A stretch of DNA of 64,000 nt, taken from NCBI GenBank assembly GCA_037447655.1, contig JBBHKE010002945.1, positions 275,960 through 339,959 of the forward strand. Reading direction: 5' to 3'. The translations under genes were made by a program, and so were the position numbers. The notes under the pieces are model-generated. The model ran no database searches, had not been told where the DNA came from, and was given only the letters and a program-made list of their open reading frames with translations. This DNA comes from Zygnema cylindricum (taxonomy: Eukaryota > Streptophyta > Zygnematophyceae > Zygnematales > Zygnemataceae). How positions within the stretch are numbered: the stretch's first letter is position 1; every line of letters starts with the position of its first letter. Below are positions 1 to 11,890 of the stretch, piece by piece.

Positions 1-261
1 GAAGCTTCTTAAAAAATACAAAAAATATTGCTAGTCAATTTTGGTGGAGGATGTTTTTTTTTTCACGGAAACTGCGAATCGGAAACTGTAAATGGATTAA
101 TTGATAACCTAACTAATTAAGAATTGATTAGCTGCAACTGCTATAACTACGTGCCGCTAAACTAGTGCTACAGATGCGAGTACTAGCTACTGCTGCCGCT
201 AGCAGTACTAGCTGCTGGCAATGCTACTGCAGCAGGTAGTACTAGCTACTGTTACTCCAAT

Positions 262-511
262 TAATAAAAATAATAATAAGATTTTACAATTTGTACACTT
301 CAAAAAATATTTAATAATAATAAGAATAAAAGTTCACATTTTATACACTTTAAAAAATAATAAATAAAAATAATAATTAAAACTCACATTTTGTACACTT
401 CAAAAAATGATTAATAAAAATATGAATAAAATATCACATTTTGTACATTTCATAAAATATTGAATAAAATTAATAATAAAAATTCTCATTTTTTAAACTT
501 CAAAAATTAAT
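262..511. repeat. Tandem repeat, 50-bp unit, about 5 copies
   Basis: The unit is an AT-rich run of TAATAAAAAT followed by CACATTTTGTACACTTCAAAAA. The conserved ACACTT-like core ends at 300, 350, 400, 450 and 500, so the period is 50 bp. Copies have drifted at scattered bases. No open frame or gene is visible here. Confidence 0.85.
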
Positions 512-679
512 AAATAAAAGTAATAATAAAATTTCATGCCTGAAACGAACAGTCTGCATTTTTTTTTTCATATCATACATTGACTAAATTAGTGTGGGTT
601 TCAAGTTTTCATATGTGAAGTTGTGTACCGTAGTACGTATCAAATAAACAACTATATGAATTAGTTTTACAGTATTAGT

Positions 680-957
680 ACTTTTTCGTCGGTTACATTA
701 TGTGGCGTTACCTTTTAACTTTTTAGTCGCGGAATGAAAATCACGTCGTACGTCGTGTTTCAGAAAAATTGTCGTTATCGCTAAAACAACATATTAAATA
801 AAAATTATATTTTATAAAATACAATATATCGCGATAATTATCGCGATAATTTATGTTGGTCGGGATACGATAAATCGAGGACTTTCCTTGATTGATATTA
901 AATATATCGAATATCGAAATTATCGCGATATGAAACTACTCGATACCCAACACTAGT
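680..957. repeat. End fragment of the TATCGCGATA inverted-repeat family
   Basis: It starts near TTTTCGTCGGTTACAT, contains clustered TATCGCGATA palindromes around 825-850 and 925, and ends in CGATACCCAACACTAG. The same order of motifs recurs at 49420-49692 and, reversed, at 54437-54648. This is one end of a non-autonomous inverted-repeat DNA element with no coding capacity. Confidence 0.65.
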
Positions 958-1555
958 ATATACACTTATACAGTAACACCGTGAATCGCTATTAATGTAG
1001 ATAAATTATTATAGGGAAAAAATGTTTTAGTGATGCTATTTTGTGTTCAAAAATATTAACACTAATTAACACACATAACCCTAATTTATCTAAACATTTC
1101 CCCATAGTATAGTCGACTAGCCGCTATAGCCTATAATCACATGGTCGACGCTTGAACATGTGAGAACAGGTTTCTGCGATTTGGGGAAGTCTTATTAACA
1201 TCCGTATCTCTCTCTCCCGTGTGTACTCTTTAAGTGTGGACTCTCTTTCGTGACGACGCCGCTCAATTCCCCTCAGTTTTTTGTGTCGACTCCGTTATCT
1301 GACACCTTTTTATGTACTTTTTGCTTTGCCCTTTTTCTAAAAGGGAAAAGCATTCTAGTCGCATTCGTCTCTGGTGACAAGGATAATTGATCGTCGATTT
1401 CTTTTTTGTAAGATCGTGAGCCGTTGAGTGATTTGAGCTTTGATAGGCTTTGTCATGTTCCAATTTTGTTGTAATGAAAAGAGACACGCGGTACAATCCT
1501 ATTCGTTGTATTTCACGTGGTTGTAGTAGTATGATTAAAAGCCAGACACAATCGT

Positions 1556-1822
1556 CGTCACGCCAAAATGTAGTGTTATGAATACCGGTTGAGTAACGTA
1601 CAGTATCGTACTTTAAATTTTTGCGCATGCGATCCCGTCACATCACGCCACGTTGTGGTGTTCTCAATATCCGTACATTAATGTTATTTCAGTGTTAGCG
1701 TGACATACGATTTGTCGTGTTATCAATACCGGTACAGAAACGTGCAGTATCGCACTTTTAATTTTGGCGCGTGCAATCTTGTCACATCACGCCACGTTGT
1801 CGTATTCTCAATATCCGTACAC
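1556..1822. repeat. Direct duplication, 143-bp period, split by a MITE
   Basis: Two adjacent diverged copies share ACATCACGCCACGTTGT (1640 and 1783) and a GTACAGTATCGTACTTT-like stretch (about 1598 and 1741), giving a 143-bp period. A third diverged copy begins at 2518 with TTATTTCAGTGTTGGCGTCA, directly after the MITE, so the MITE landed inside this array. Confidence 0.7.
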
Positions 1823-2517
1823 TACACATCAAATTGTAATTAGAGTAAATAACGCTAATTCGATCGCCCTTAATTTCGACTTTATCACGTTAAATAGAGT
1901 AAATGATTCGATTTTTTTCATTATACTATTTAAAGTAAGGTTTAATTAGCGTAAAAAAATATGATATAGGTTCGTTTTAAATAGTGCGAAGTACGGACAA
2001 CGTCTGAATGTGAAAAATTGTACTTTTATAAGTAAAAAGGTATAAATAATAATTTAATAAAATCGCGCTCGCATGTGAAATTGCATTAAACAAAAAAATT
2101 TAATCGCATCGAAAAAAACCCATTCGCATAGCTCCCTCCGTCAACCCCATTGTCGTCCGTGTGAAAATTTACATGAATTTACATATGAAAAGTTTGAAGA
2201 TAATAGGCGACAATATGAGTAGAGACAAATAGTATATATATATAAGACAGACAGTACTAACGTCATAATAACGTCAAAATATACGTTAATAATGTCAAAA
2301 TATACGGACTGACAGTTTTTGTATGTGTACATAATTTAGTGTTCATAATTAAAGCACGGATAATTATTGCCGACATAACCTAATATAGAATACTTAAATA
2401 AATTAGAGTAAACTTCCTGTGTGAAAAGATTCTATTACATAAATTAGTGTTCATAACTCTATTTTTTTGTTTTTTTACTCTAATTTTTTATTTACTCTAA
2501 TTACGATTCGTGGTGTA
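1823..2517. mobile_element. MITE-like non-autonomous DNA element, 695 bp
   Basis: The ends are inverted repeats: 26 of 30 bases match between 1823-1852 and the reverse complement of 2488-2517, sharing TACAC at the tip and GTAATTAGAGTAAATAA further in. The outermost TA on both sides fits a Tc1/mariner-type TA target. There is no coding capacity; short open frames inside are chance. The flanks (CCGTAC... and ...CCGTTATTTCAG) match the uninterrupted copy at 1670-1697, which supports insertion. The superfamily call is inference. Confidence 0.65.
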
Positions 2518-2993
2518 CCGTTATTTCAGTGTTGGCGTCACGAACGATGTTCGTGCATGGTACGCACTGTACTATCGCATTGTACATGGTAAAGACCATG
2601 ACGATGCCAAGTGGATGGTTCAATTCGCCTTTGGTTCATGTATGGGGTTTGGTTAAGAGTTAAAGTTTCACATTGACTGAATATATCATGTAGTATTAAA
2701 TACTATAATGTTAAGTCTAGAATTAACATTAAACCATTAGCATTATTCAACCATTATTAGTTTAAACAGAATACTATGGTTTTTGTTTATTTTATATTAA
2801 GGTGTTGCGTGCATATTTTTTATACATTTTTTTATCAATACATAATATCACAAAAGAAGAAAAACAAAAATAAAGACAAACAAAATAAGTAACCAGAATA
2901 CAACCTTGTTCACATAACAAAAACGCAAGAAACAATTGTAAACATAACAAAGAAAATAATAAGAAAAAAAAATCATAAGACTTAACTAGGATT

Positions 2994-3645
2994 CAACCAA
3001 CTTAGTCCAAAGACCCAGAAGGTTGAAACAATATCATTATCAGCTCGATGGTTGACTAACACTACAAACACGTATTTTCTTTTATATTTTTTGATAGTTA
3101 GAATATGTTGATTACTTTAAGTACTTTTTTTTGTTTTCAATCAAGCACCTTAGTCGAAGACCTAGATGGTTGCATAAACATCAGTATCGGTTCAAAGGCT
3201 GACTAACATTACAATCACTTATTATTTATAAATTTTGTTGTTTATTATAGTAGATTGATTACTTTGAGTATTTTGTTTTTCTTTTTCTTTTTCTTTTTTT
3301 GTGGTCAACCAACTTAGTCCTAAGACTTAGAAGGTTGCTGCATAAACATCACTATCAGCTCGGAGGCTGACCAACATTAGAAACACTTGTTTTCATTCAT
3401 ATTATTTGTTTGTTAGATTACAGTGTTACTTTGAATAAGTTTTATTTTTTGTTTTTTCGATCAACCAACTTAGTCTAAAGACCAAAAAAATTGTTGAACA
3501 TCATTATCAGCTCAAAGACTGACCAACATTACAAACATTGGTATATATATTTTTGTAAAGTATAACACAAATACTTTGACTATTTTGCTTCGGTGGTATT
3601 TGATTACTTTGTTTTTTTTTATATGACCAACATTACAAACATTCG
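2994..3645. repeat. Degenerate tandem repeat, about 145-168-bp units
   Basis: Each unit opens with CAACCAACTTAGTC, then an AGACC/AGAAGGTTG block, ATCATTATCAGCTC, and GACCAACATTACAAACA. Units begin at 2994, 3138, 3306 and 3462. A partial unit holding only the GACCAACATTACAAACATT block lies at 3625. Spacers are poly-T/TTTG rich and vary in length. Confidence 0.75.
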
Positions 3646-3740
3646 TTTTTTTTTTTTTTTTTTAAATACAATACAAATACTTTGAATACTGAAATACAAT
3701 TCAAATACTTTGAATACTTTGTTTTGGTGATACTTCGATT

Positions 3741-4182
3741 ACATCATCGTCATCATCATCATCATCACCATCTTCAACATCATCATCTTCATCATCATCA
3801 TCATCATCATCATCATCGTTAACATCATCATCATCATCATCGTTAACATCGTCATCATCATCATCATCATCATTACATCATCATCATCATCATTACAACA
3901 TCATCAACATCTTCCACATGATCATCATCATCATTATCATCGTCATCATCATCATCATCATCATCATATCATTATCATTATCATCATCGTCATCATCATT
4001 ATCATCATCATCGTCATCGTCATTATCATTATCATCATCATTATATCATCATCATCATCATCATTACCTCATCTTCATCAACATCATCATCATCATCATG
4101 ATCAACATCAACATCATCATCATCATTATCATCGTCATCATTATCATCATCATCATCGTCATCATCATCATCCTCACCATCA
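3741..4182. repeat. CAT/ATC trinucleotide microsatellite, about 440 bp
   Basis: Almost uninterrupted (CAT)n with scattered CGT, TTA and AAC variants. The long open frame at 3918-4298 (runs of I, S and H) is a product of the repeat and is not a gene. Confidence 0.95.
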
Positions 4183-4766
4183 GTCACTACAGAAAAAGAC
4201 AAACAAAAAAGAGAGTCATATTAGATTACCTACTAATGACACAATTCTCTTTAAAGAGTTTTGACTCTCTACTTGAAACCACTGTCATAGATTTGTGAAC
4301 ACTATAGAAATGAATTTGCAAAAAAATGAAAAAAAAATTAACAAAAAAACAATGAGCCATTCTTCCCTCTCTTCTAAGAAAAGAGTTGAAAGTTACTTGG
4401 ACTACCCTACACCATGAGTCGTTATTAGTGTTTTTAACAATAATTCAATGTCATATCTTTTTTGCGTGCAAACCACAAAATAGAGTTTATAATACTATTT
4501 TTTTTCTTAACGGTAATTCTTTAAAATTTCAAAACCAACCACGTTATACGAAACTACATTAGAATTAAAGATGATAAAATAAATCCCACGATTACAATTT
4601 TTTTTCTCTAATAGATTCAATCGAGCATCATATACCCAAAAACATTAATATGTGGATATTTACATATATTCATTTTCCCAAAAAATTACCTTAACATCAT
4701 AGACTGTAAAACAAAAATAAGTGTGAACTGAAGTACACTATGAATCGCTTTTAGTGGTGATCAACA

Positions 4767-4936
4767 ATCAGAATAAGAATTGTATTAGTGTTAATAAATC
4801 ATTAGTATGAGAATTGTTTTAGTATTAAAACAAAATTAGTATGAGGATTGTTTTGGGATTAATAAAAAATTAGTATGAGGATTTTTTTAGTGTTAACAAA
4901 TAATTATACGACGATTGTTTTAGTATCAATAATTAT
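4767..4936. repeat. Tandem repeat, 34-bp unit, about 5 copies
   Basis: ATTAGTATGAGGATTGTTTT-type units begin at 4801, 4835, 4869 and 4903, an exact 34-bp step, with a weaker copy before 4801. The array lies just inside the motif TACACTATGAATCGCTTTTA (4734), a variant of a dispersed element tip. Confidence 0.8.
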
Positions 4937-5016
4937 ATTTGTAGTCCAAATTTTGTGCATAATTCTAGACCGCAAAAAGAACTATGGTTAAGACGAAACC
5001 AATTAGAATAAACAAC

Positions 5017-5701
5017 TATTGAAAAATAAGCTTTAGTAAGTCTTAGGAATATGAGTCTAGGACATAGAATATTTTTGGACTACCAACTATTCAATATTAG
5101 CTATATTTAGTGTGGATTTTTTAGTATCTACTTGAATAGTTATCTTTAAGTAAATTAGTGTGTACAACCGCCTATCAATGTAGACGTAAAACATATCTCC
5201 CGGATTTTTTGGGTCTAGATATTGTTACTACACAATTTTGGTCCAAGTACTTAGAATTTTGTCAGGAGATATTTAGGTGAACCATGTACATACGTTTTAG
5301 ATGTTTTCTATATCTTTTGAGTATTTAGTTCAATTAGGGTTGATCAATTCTACACACAATGTACATTCTACACAAAGTTAAGGAAATGAGAGCACTAAGT
5401 GCAATTTAAGGTGTTTTGTGTTCTATTGTCATTGATTTGCTTGTTGTATATGTTTGTCTGCTTGAAAGACCTCTTTCATTTGTAGTTACATATCTTACAG
5501 TTTTAAACTAGTCTGATAGGTATTCCTCTTTGGGTTTGCTTTTGCTAATATGTCGGATAATGACTCAACTCCTGCTGCAAGTGCTCCTATTAGCCCTAAT
5601 GCTCCACTTGCTCGTTCAGGGACGAATATCCGAGCTGGTGCAAGTGTGACTCCTAGTGGGAGTGGATCAGAACCGAGTCTATATGCCCATGACCTTGAAC
5701 A
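5017..5701 (+). repeat. Solo LTR, copia family 'E2' (685 bp)
   Basis: The LTR runs from TATTGAAAAATAAGC to CTTGAACA. It is flanked by a perfect 5-bp duplication ACAAC (5012-5016 and 5702-5706), showing a single insertion followed by LTR-LTR recombination that removed the internal region. It is close to identical to the LTR at 7272-7956 and of equal length. Near its 3' end an open frame starts at 5550 and encodes about 50 Ser/Pro/Ala-rich residues up to the LTR edge; this is the N-terminus of the family's Gag. Confidence 0.85.
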
Positions 5702-7271
5702 ACAACTTTCTATTGTGTTTAGAAGCCAAAATCAGCTTAATAACATTGACAAGTAAAACCTCAAGATATCATTTCTACAAAAAAAAATCAAAGTGCAATA
5801 CTAACATAATAAGTGAAACTTTGAGATTTTCAATTGGAAATGTCGAGAAAACCAAACTTTTCCACCTGGTATCCTTGTCATTATGGGAAAATGATGCCAT
5901 TTACTAATGAGCTTGTATTCAATTATACATCTTTCACAATAATCAGTTGACCAATAAATTGTCTAGTCAAGTCATGATAAATCTTTAATTCAATCTTCAA
6001 TTGTTTTGATTTAGAATAACAAAATGCTTTACTCTGAAATGTTATGATGGGAAAGAAAAAAAAAGTAACAAAAATTTTAGCACTCCCGAGTATATTCAGA
6101 ATATAAAAAATTATTGTTGTGTGAAAACATAAACATAAACGCAAACATAAATATACATGTAAACACATACATAAATATGAACATAAATATAAACATAAAC
6201 ATTAATGAGGTCGCAAAGAATACATACAAAAACTAGACTTCCTTTTTCTACCACTTCTCCTTTTCCATCCAAATAATGGTAGTATTTCAGACCATCTTCT
6301 GCAAAGCCAAAAGGGAAACATGAGTTAACATATAAATAAAACACAACTATAACAAAAATACATTTTTTGTTTAGGCACTCAGAAGTTTTTTTTCTCATTA
6401 TAAATTTTTCCGATATTTAATCTCGATATGCGGATCAGAAGGTGAGACCAGTACCTTTGGATTGCTCCCATTAAAAATTAAAACACGGTTGAAAATGAAG
6501 TTAAAGACGTTTAAATGCATCAAAATTGTCTAACACTAATAGCGATGATAAACACGATGTGATTAACAAACAACCATAACAAAAAAATGGCTTTTATACC
6601 AAAGTTTCTAAGATTGTTTACAAAATAATGTTTATATACTATTGTGGTTTCTAAAGCAAGCCTAATTATGTTGTGAAAATTCTAAATGCAATTGTACAAC
6701 TACGACTTTTTGAAATCAAGTAGGTCCCATGCTAACTTGTATCGTATTACACATATCACCTTTGGTCATAACAAAAAACTATATTGTGTATTGTTATTAG
6801 CGCTATTTTTTTTTTGTCTATTTTAACCAACTATTTTCTGTGCATATGTCTCCAATTTATGTGTCCAATTTCAGTTTTGAAACCCCCAAACAAAAGGTAA
6901 TATCCTTAACTTTTCATGGAAGTCTTCAAATTAATAATGCAACAAGTGTGCATGGAGAAACAATGATTAACGTGGCAAGAAAAACGTTGACGCTAATAAT
7001 GATGCGCAGTGTATTAAAACAGACACATATCATGAGTTTAATGTTTAAACCACATTATAGTGTGGACAAAAGTTGACATAAAAGATGACTGGCTCATCCG
7101 TGCATTAATAAGTTAGAAGCTGCTTCTGAACGGTTAAGACAAACATTTAACAATTTAAATAGATACTGTTGTCCTGACTGGTATCTTTGACTGATATTTT
7201 AGCTAATTTGGAATAATAATAATAAGAATAACAATAACAATAAAAAAAAATAAATATTATAATTTAAATAA
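5702..7271. other. Intergenic, no gene seen
   Basis: AT-rich sequence without a supported gene. It contains a degenerate (ATAAAC)n tract near 6126-6200 and a weak ATT/AAT-rich stretch before 7271. Short open frames here (for example 6111-6398 minus and 6840-7076 plus) have low-complexity or unrecognisable products. Confidence 0.6.
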
Positions 7272-7956
7272 TATTGAAAAATAAGCTTTAGTAAGTCTTA
7301 GGAATATGAGTCTAGGACATAGAATATTTTTGGACTACCAACTATTCAATATTAGCTATATTTAGTGTGGATTTTTTAGTATCTACTTGAATAGTTATCT
7401 TTAAGTAAATTAGTGTGTACAACCGCCTATCAATGTAGACGTAAAACATATCTCCCGGATTTTTTGGGTCTAGATATTGTTACTACACAATTTTGGTCCA
7501 AGTACTTAGAATTTTGTCAGGAGATATTTAGGTGAACCATGTACATACGTTTTAGATGTTTTCTATATCTTTTGATTATTTAGTAAAATTAGGATTGATC
7601 AATTCAACACACAATGTACATTCTACACAAAGTTAAGGAAATGAGAGCACTAAGTGCAATTTAAGGTGTTTTGTGTTCTATTGTCATTGATTTGCTTGTT
7701 GTATACGTTTGTCTGGTTGAAAGACCTCTTTTATTTGTAGTTACATATCTTACAATTTTAAATTAGTCTGGTATGTATTCCTCTTTGGGTTTGCTTTTGC
7801 TAAAATGACAGATAATGGCTCAACTCCTGCTGTAAGTGCTCCTATTAGCCCTAGTGCTCCACCTGCTCCTCCAAAGACGAATATCCCCGCTGGTGTAAGT
7901 GTGACTCCTAGTGTGAGTGGATCACAGCCTAGTCTATATGCCCATGACCTTCAACA
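7272..7956 (+). repeat. E2 5' LTR (685 bp)
   Basis: Starts TATTGAAAAATAAGC and ends CTTCAACA directly before the primer site. It has the same length as the solo LTR at 5017-5701 and is nearly identical to it. ATG at 7805 opens a frame (M-T-D-N-G-S-T-P...) that reaches the LTR end and continues through the primer site, so the Gag N-terminus is LTR-encoded. CACGTG boxes and the tRNA-like module of the other families are not seen here. Confidence 0.85.
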
Positions 7957-8156
7957 GGTTATGGGCCCAACGCCCAAATTTTTGATGGATCAGACTACCT
8001 GTACTAGGAAAATATGCTGCACTCCTATTTTGAAGAGAGGGACTTATCATCTCTGTACTAGGAAAATACGATGCGCTCCTATTTTGAAGAGAGGGACTCG
8101 TCATCTATTGTTGATGGGACTGCTGATAAGACTGCACCAGATTGGAGAGAGAAAAA
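7805..8156 (+). pseudogene. E2 gag, 5' part
   Basis: Gag is the capsid protein that packages the element RNA. The frame starts in the LTR with about 50 Ser/Pro/Ala-rich residues, crosses the primer site (Q-V-M-G-P) and enters the conserved front of copia Gag (F-D-G-S-D-Y-L-Y, normally followed by W). That Trp codon is TAG here, and the frame is shifted near 7978. A 54-bp direct duplication (8000-8053, 8054-8107) repeats part of this block, 18 codons long. The solo LTR C interrupts the gene after 8156 and the remainder resumes at 9201. Confidence 0.6.
7957..7969 (+). other. Primer-binding site, half-tRNA iMet type (E2)
   Basis: GGTTATGGGCCCA follows the LTR terminus CA with no gap. It is complementary to the anticodon stem-loop of eukaryotic initiator tRNA-Met (GGGCCCAUAACC), not to the tRNA 3' end, whose complement would begin TGGTATCAGAGC. 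Drosophila copia and yeast Ty5 use this half-tRNA mode. The site also encodes V-M-G-P in the gag frame. Confidence 0.8.
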
Positions 8157-9195
8157 TGTTGAAATTTATAGATTTCTAGAGTATTTTCTAGGTTTAAATA
8201 TGTTTTTATAAAAGGAAAAAGAGAAAGGACGGACAGCCTGCCTCCACCTCCGCTCTCTAACTCCCATACTTGTTGTAGTCAATGAAGGTAAGAGAGAGAG
8301 GTTGATCCATGGCTGCCTTAGTTCAACAGACAACTATTTTTAGTAGGTTACTAAAAATATACTTGACGGACCAGAGATTTGATCCCGGTACCTGCGGTTC
8401 GTCAAGTTGACCGGTAGCGGTCAGCTTTATCCTAATAGACTAGGACCAATGCTAAGTGCTATGGTATGTGATAGATATATATTTAGTTCGAGTTGATAAA
8501 ATTCATTTAACTAGAACTGTATACGGCGTTCATAGATTCAGTTATATAAAGTACGTCGTACGACGCTAATTCAAAACGGATACCACGCATTTTATTTCGA
8601 CATCGGAACAAATGTCGCGCAAGTATTTATTACGGCTAAGATTGCGTTTCGCATAAAATCCAACGGCGCACATCATCGCCGAAATCCCGGAGTGGTCACT
8701 TTGGCGTTTTGTGACGTGGCATGATCTGGAGACACGTGGAGAGATGACATTCGGTCATAGGAATTCCGAGGAACGCACGGACGAGTGAAAAGCGGACACG
8801 CGTCCACTTAATAGCCTTGTCGTACATAGGCCGTACAAAAGGTACATCGGCAGTAGTACTTTTGTGTACGGTACAGTAATCTGATTGGTCCGTACTTCAG
8901 TAGATAGGAGTTATTAGAGAGAATCAGGACTTAGAAAATTTTGGTAGGTAGTCACCTCTCCCTTTGAGAGTTTGTACAAATTGGCATTTTTACTGCCTCA
9001 TAACTTATCGGCTGGTTGGCCGTTTTCAGTGATTCTTTTTGCTACGGACTCAGGGGAGTCTAGGCTGCACAGGGGTGCAGTCAAATTGTCAGTTTGTCTT
9101 TTTGGGCAGAAGTGGTAGTGGCTTAAAGTGGGTTAGTTAAATATTATCTAGAGGCTTCCTGTATTCTGTAGTCCAATGGAGGACACAGAATTGCA
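8157..9195 (+). repeat. Solo LTR C (copia, X-like family, 1,039 bp)
   Basis: Starts TGTTGAAATTTATAG and ends GAATTGCA, flanked by AAAAA on both sides (8152-8156, 9196-9200), a perfect 5-bp TSD. It aligns along its length with the X, E3 and E5 LTRs. It carries an antisense tRNA-like module (8362-8447), ACGTGG boxes (8714-8720, 8732-8739) and leader hairpins GACTCAGGGGAGTC (9047-9060) and CTGCAC-AGGG-GTGCAG (9065-9080). No internal sequence remains. Confidence 0.85.
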
Positions 9196-9200
9196 AAAAA

Positions 9201-9981
9201 TCTCCACTTCCTCAACGTCTTGAAGCAGTCTATGACAAAAAAAATGGTAATGTTTTACCTCGAGATGAAAAAGGCTTCTCAAATCTTGTTTAGTGTACAT
9301 GCTATGTATGTTCCGCTAGATGTTATTGTTTAGACTAATATAGCAACAAAGATCTTTGAATTTAGGTAGTATGTCATATCACTTCCATGCTATAAAAAGG
9401 TTGTTTCTCCAGAGAACTAGTGCAGGTGGTGACTTTTCACAACCTCATCATGCTATGAAAAAATTGTTTCTCCACAGTACTACTGCAAGTGGTGACTTTT
9501 CACCACCTTAGCAGGCTATGTTATTGATGAGAACTTTACGAGATGAATATAAAGGAGCCATGGATATGCTTAGAGCTCTTCTACAACGTCAGTGGAACAT
9601 AGCGTTAGCAATGCAGTTTATTTTGAGTGAACAAGCTAACCAAATTTTACAGAGAGGTAATACTAAGTCTTTTTAAGCATTAGCAAATCACTTTTATGAT
9701 TCTAAGATTGGCAGTGGCATTGGTAGAGGTAGTGGTCCTAGAAGGCCACCTTTAACATTCTATTATTGTGATAAGAAAGGCCATGTTTTCAGGCTTTGTA
9801 ATGCATATAAGAAAGCGAACGTTGTTGGAAATTTTCGCTCTGGTTGGGATGAAAGTCGAGTTCTATCTCAGTCAGGCGGACGTCGAACAAAATTTTCCAA
9901 CGCACTTCAGGAGGAGGATGTGAGCAGCTTTCCCAACAACAGCGAAAGAAATACTTTGCGATAGCACAAGCAACAGAAGGC
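9201..9981 (+). pseudogene. E2 gag, 3' part with CCHC knuckle
   Basis: Continues gag after solo LTR C. A 63-bp direct duplication (units at 9386 and 9449, a third start at 9512; 21 codons each) lies in the capsid region. Around 9756-9800 the frame gives C-Y-Y-C-D-K-K-G-H-V-F-R-L-C, though the first Cys is reached through drifted sequence; this is the CCHC nucleic-acid-binding knuckle of copia Gag. Stops such as TAA near 9674 break it. The downstream frame leads into protease. Confidence 0.55.
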
Positions 9982-10985
9982 GTGGAGGAAGACGATTGGA
10001 TAATGGACTTTGATGCATCTGCCCACATGTGCCGCAATCGCCATCTATATGGCAGTATTCAATCTATTTCACCCATCAAAATTTATTTTAGTGATGATAC
10101 GTTTGTTGAGTCAAAAGCAAAAGGGAGGGTGTCACTTATGTTGAATGTAGATAGAAAACTTGTGAAAAGGGTCTTGGAAGATGTGTTGCATGTCCTAGCT
10201 TTTAAAAGAAACCTTTTCTCTACGGTAGTGGTAGAAAAGAAATGTTTTAAAACAATATTTGAGAATGGAAAGAAAACAGTGAGTAAGAATGGGAAAATAG
10301 CAGCAGGGGGATTTGCTGGAGGAAACAATTTGTATCGGTTGAGTCTTGCAAATGATAATGACAATGATGTTATGTACTTAAGTGTAATCAGTGATTGTGA
10401 TTTATGGCATAAACATTAAAGACATGTGAATTATGATAGATTAGAAAAGATGGTAAATCAAAAAATGAAGAAAGTGTAAAAATTAGTCAAAAACCAGCAT
10501 CAAACGTATGTGATGGTTGTGCAGTGCGAATAATTCATAAGTTGCCTGTCCCTTCACAAACTGATCATAGAAGTAACAAGGTGGCAAAACTAATTTTTTC
10601 AGATGTATCGGGGCCATCTAGGTATCCATCTGTAGGAGGTGCAAAGTTTATGCTTACCTTTACTGATGACTATAGTAGATTTACCACAGTTTATTTTTTG
10701 AAAAGTAAGGATGAGGTCTTTTGAAAATTTAAAGAGTATAAGGCTGGGGTTGAAAATATGCACGAGAGAAAAATAGCGAGATTTAGATATGATAATAGAG
10801 GGGGAGTACATTTCTAATGGGTTTACAGAATTCCTAAAATTGCATGGAATCTTACGTAAGCTAAGCGTTCCTTATTCTCCGGAACAAAACGTCGTTTCAG
10901 AGAGGATGAATAAGACCATATCAGAGTGTGTTAGGACAATAAAGGCAGATATGGACATAGATTTCAAATTTTGGACAGAGGCTAT
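9982..10985 (+). pseudogene. E2 pol: protease, pre-integrase and integrase N-terminal part
   Basis: Residues 1-20 of the frame at 9982 read D-D-W-I-M-D-F-D-A-S-A-H-M-C. The aspartic protease motif is normally D-S-G-A, so Ser-Gly has become Phe-Asp and activity is unlikely. Downstream are the GAG_pre-integrase block (L-W-H-K-H) and an integrase core with F-S-D-V-S-G-P, T-F-T-D-D-Y-S-R, and Y-S-P-E-Q-N near the catalytic Glu. Stops and shifts occur near 10419, 10724 and 10790; the D-N-G-G-E-Y motif is degraded around 10795. The frame is cut at 10985 by element D and resumes at 22046. Confidence 0.7.
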
Positions 10986-11890
10986 TGCTGAAAATAAGTA
11001 ATTATTATTCACTTATTAATTAAGACTTTAAAGTGAAGCAAGAGAGAGAGAAAGAGTCACCATGGTTGTCGCCATAGTTTGAAAGAAACAGGCAGACAGG
11101 CAAACTGATTGATAGATTACCAAAATGTTGCCCTAACAAGATTTTAACCTTAATCTGCAAATTACTGTGTAGACGTATGCTTGAACCATTAAAGCGTTAA
11201 CAAAACGAAACACGTATGTGGATCGGTAATCACTTAAAGTGTTACGCAAAACGTCACTTTCACTTAAACATACCAAAATTGACGAGAAGTCATCTATAGT
11301 CAAACGACCCTCGCAGACGCGAATCTAACCGTGTAAAATACATTATCAGATTGAAGTCTTCGCCCCTGCAAAACCCGAATGAATCTTTGGCGGCTTTCGA
11401 ACATACCAGCGTGCTTTGCCACGTGGCGCCACATCATTGGACGCCGAAAAAGATGGGAGGAGGGACGATGGCTCCCAAGTTGACAAGTGTCAACTAGAAG
11501 GCCGTGTTGTACAATGGCCATACAAAAAGTACAATCGGCCACTATACCTTCTTGTACTATACACTCTTTTGATTGACCTAGGTAAGAGTAGAAGGTAGTT
11601 GTGAGTAGGAGTTAAGGGACTTAGCGTGTTGGAGGCGCCTCTCTGCAGGTGACCTTTTGGATTGATAGGCCATCTTTGGCCAGCCATAACTTACTGTTCA
11701 GAGGAGCAAATTCGGTGATTCTTTTTGCGTTTGACTCAGGGGAGTCTTCTCCTCACACGGGTGAGGTTGGTCACAATTTTTTTGTCCCTGGGGGCACCTA
11801 TTCAGTGAGAAAGTGGAAGGGGAAAATATTATCTTAGAAGCTTTGCATAGGCTGCTCATTTTGTGGGATAATGGAGACCACAAAATTTTA
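10986..11890 (+). repeat. D 5' LTR (905 bp)
   Basis: Begins TGCTGAAAATAAGTAATTA (the tip has drifted from TGTAGAAA) and ends ATTTTA before the primer site. It holds the antisense tRNA-like module (11126-11202), a G-box GCCACGTGGC (11418-11427) and the leader stem CCTCAC-ACGG-GTGAGG (11751-11766). The LTR gag start at 11871 is followed in frame by TAA just before the primer site; the 3' LTR also has a changed tip here. Confidence 0.8.

Noticed and set aside
2994-3645. CRISPR-like array
   Set aside because: Repeats are long, diverged and separated by low-complexity spacers; no cas genes; eukaryotic context.
3918-4298. 126-residue open frame rich in Ile, Ser and His
   Set aside because: It is a translation of the CAT/ATC microsatellite.
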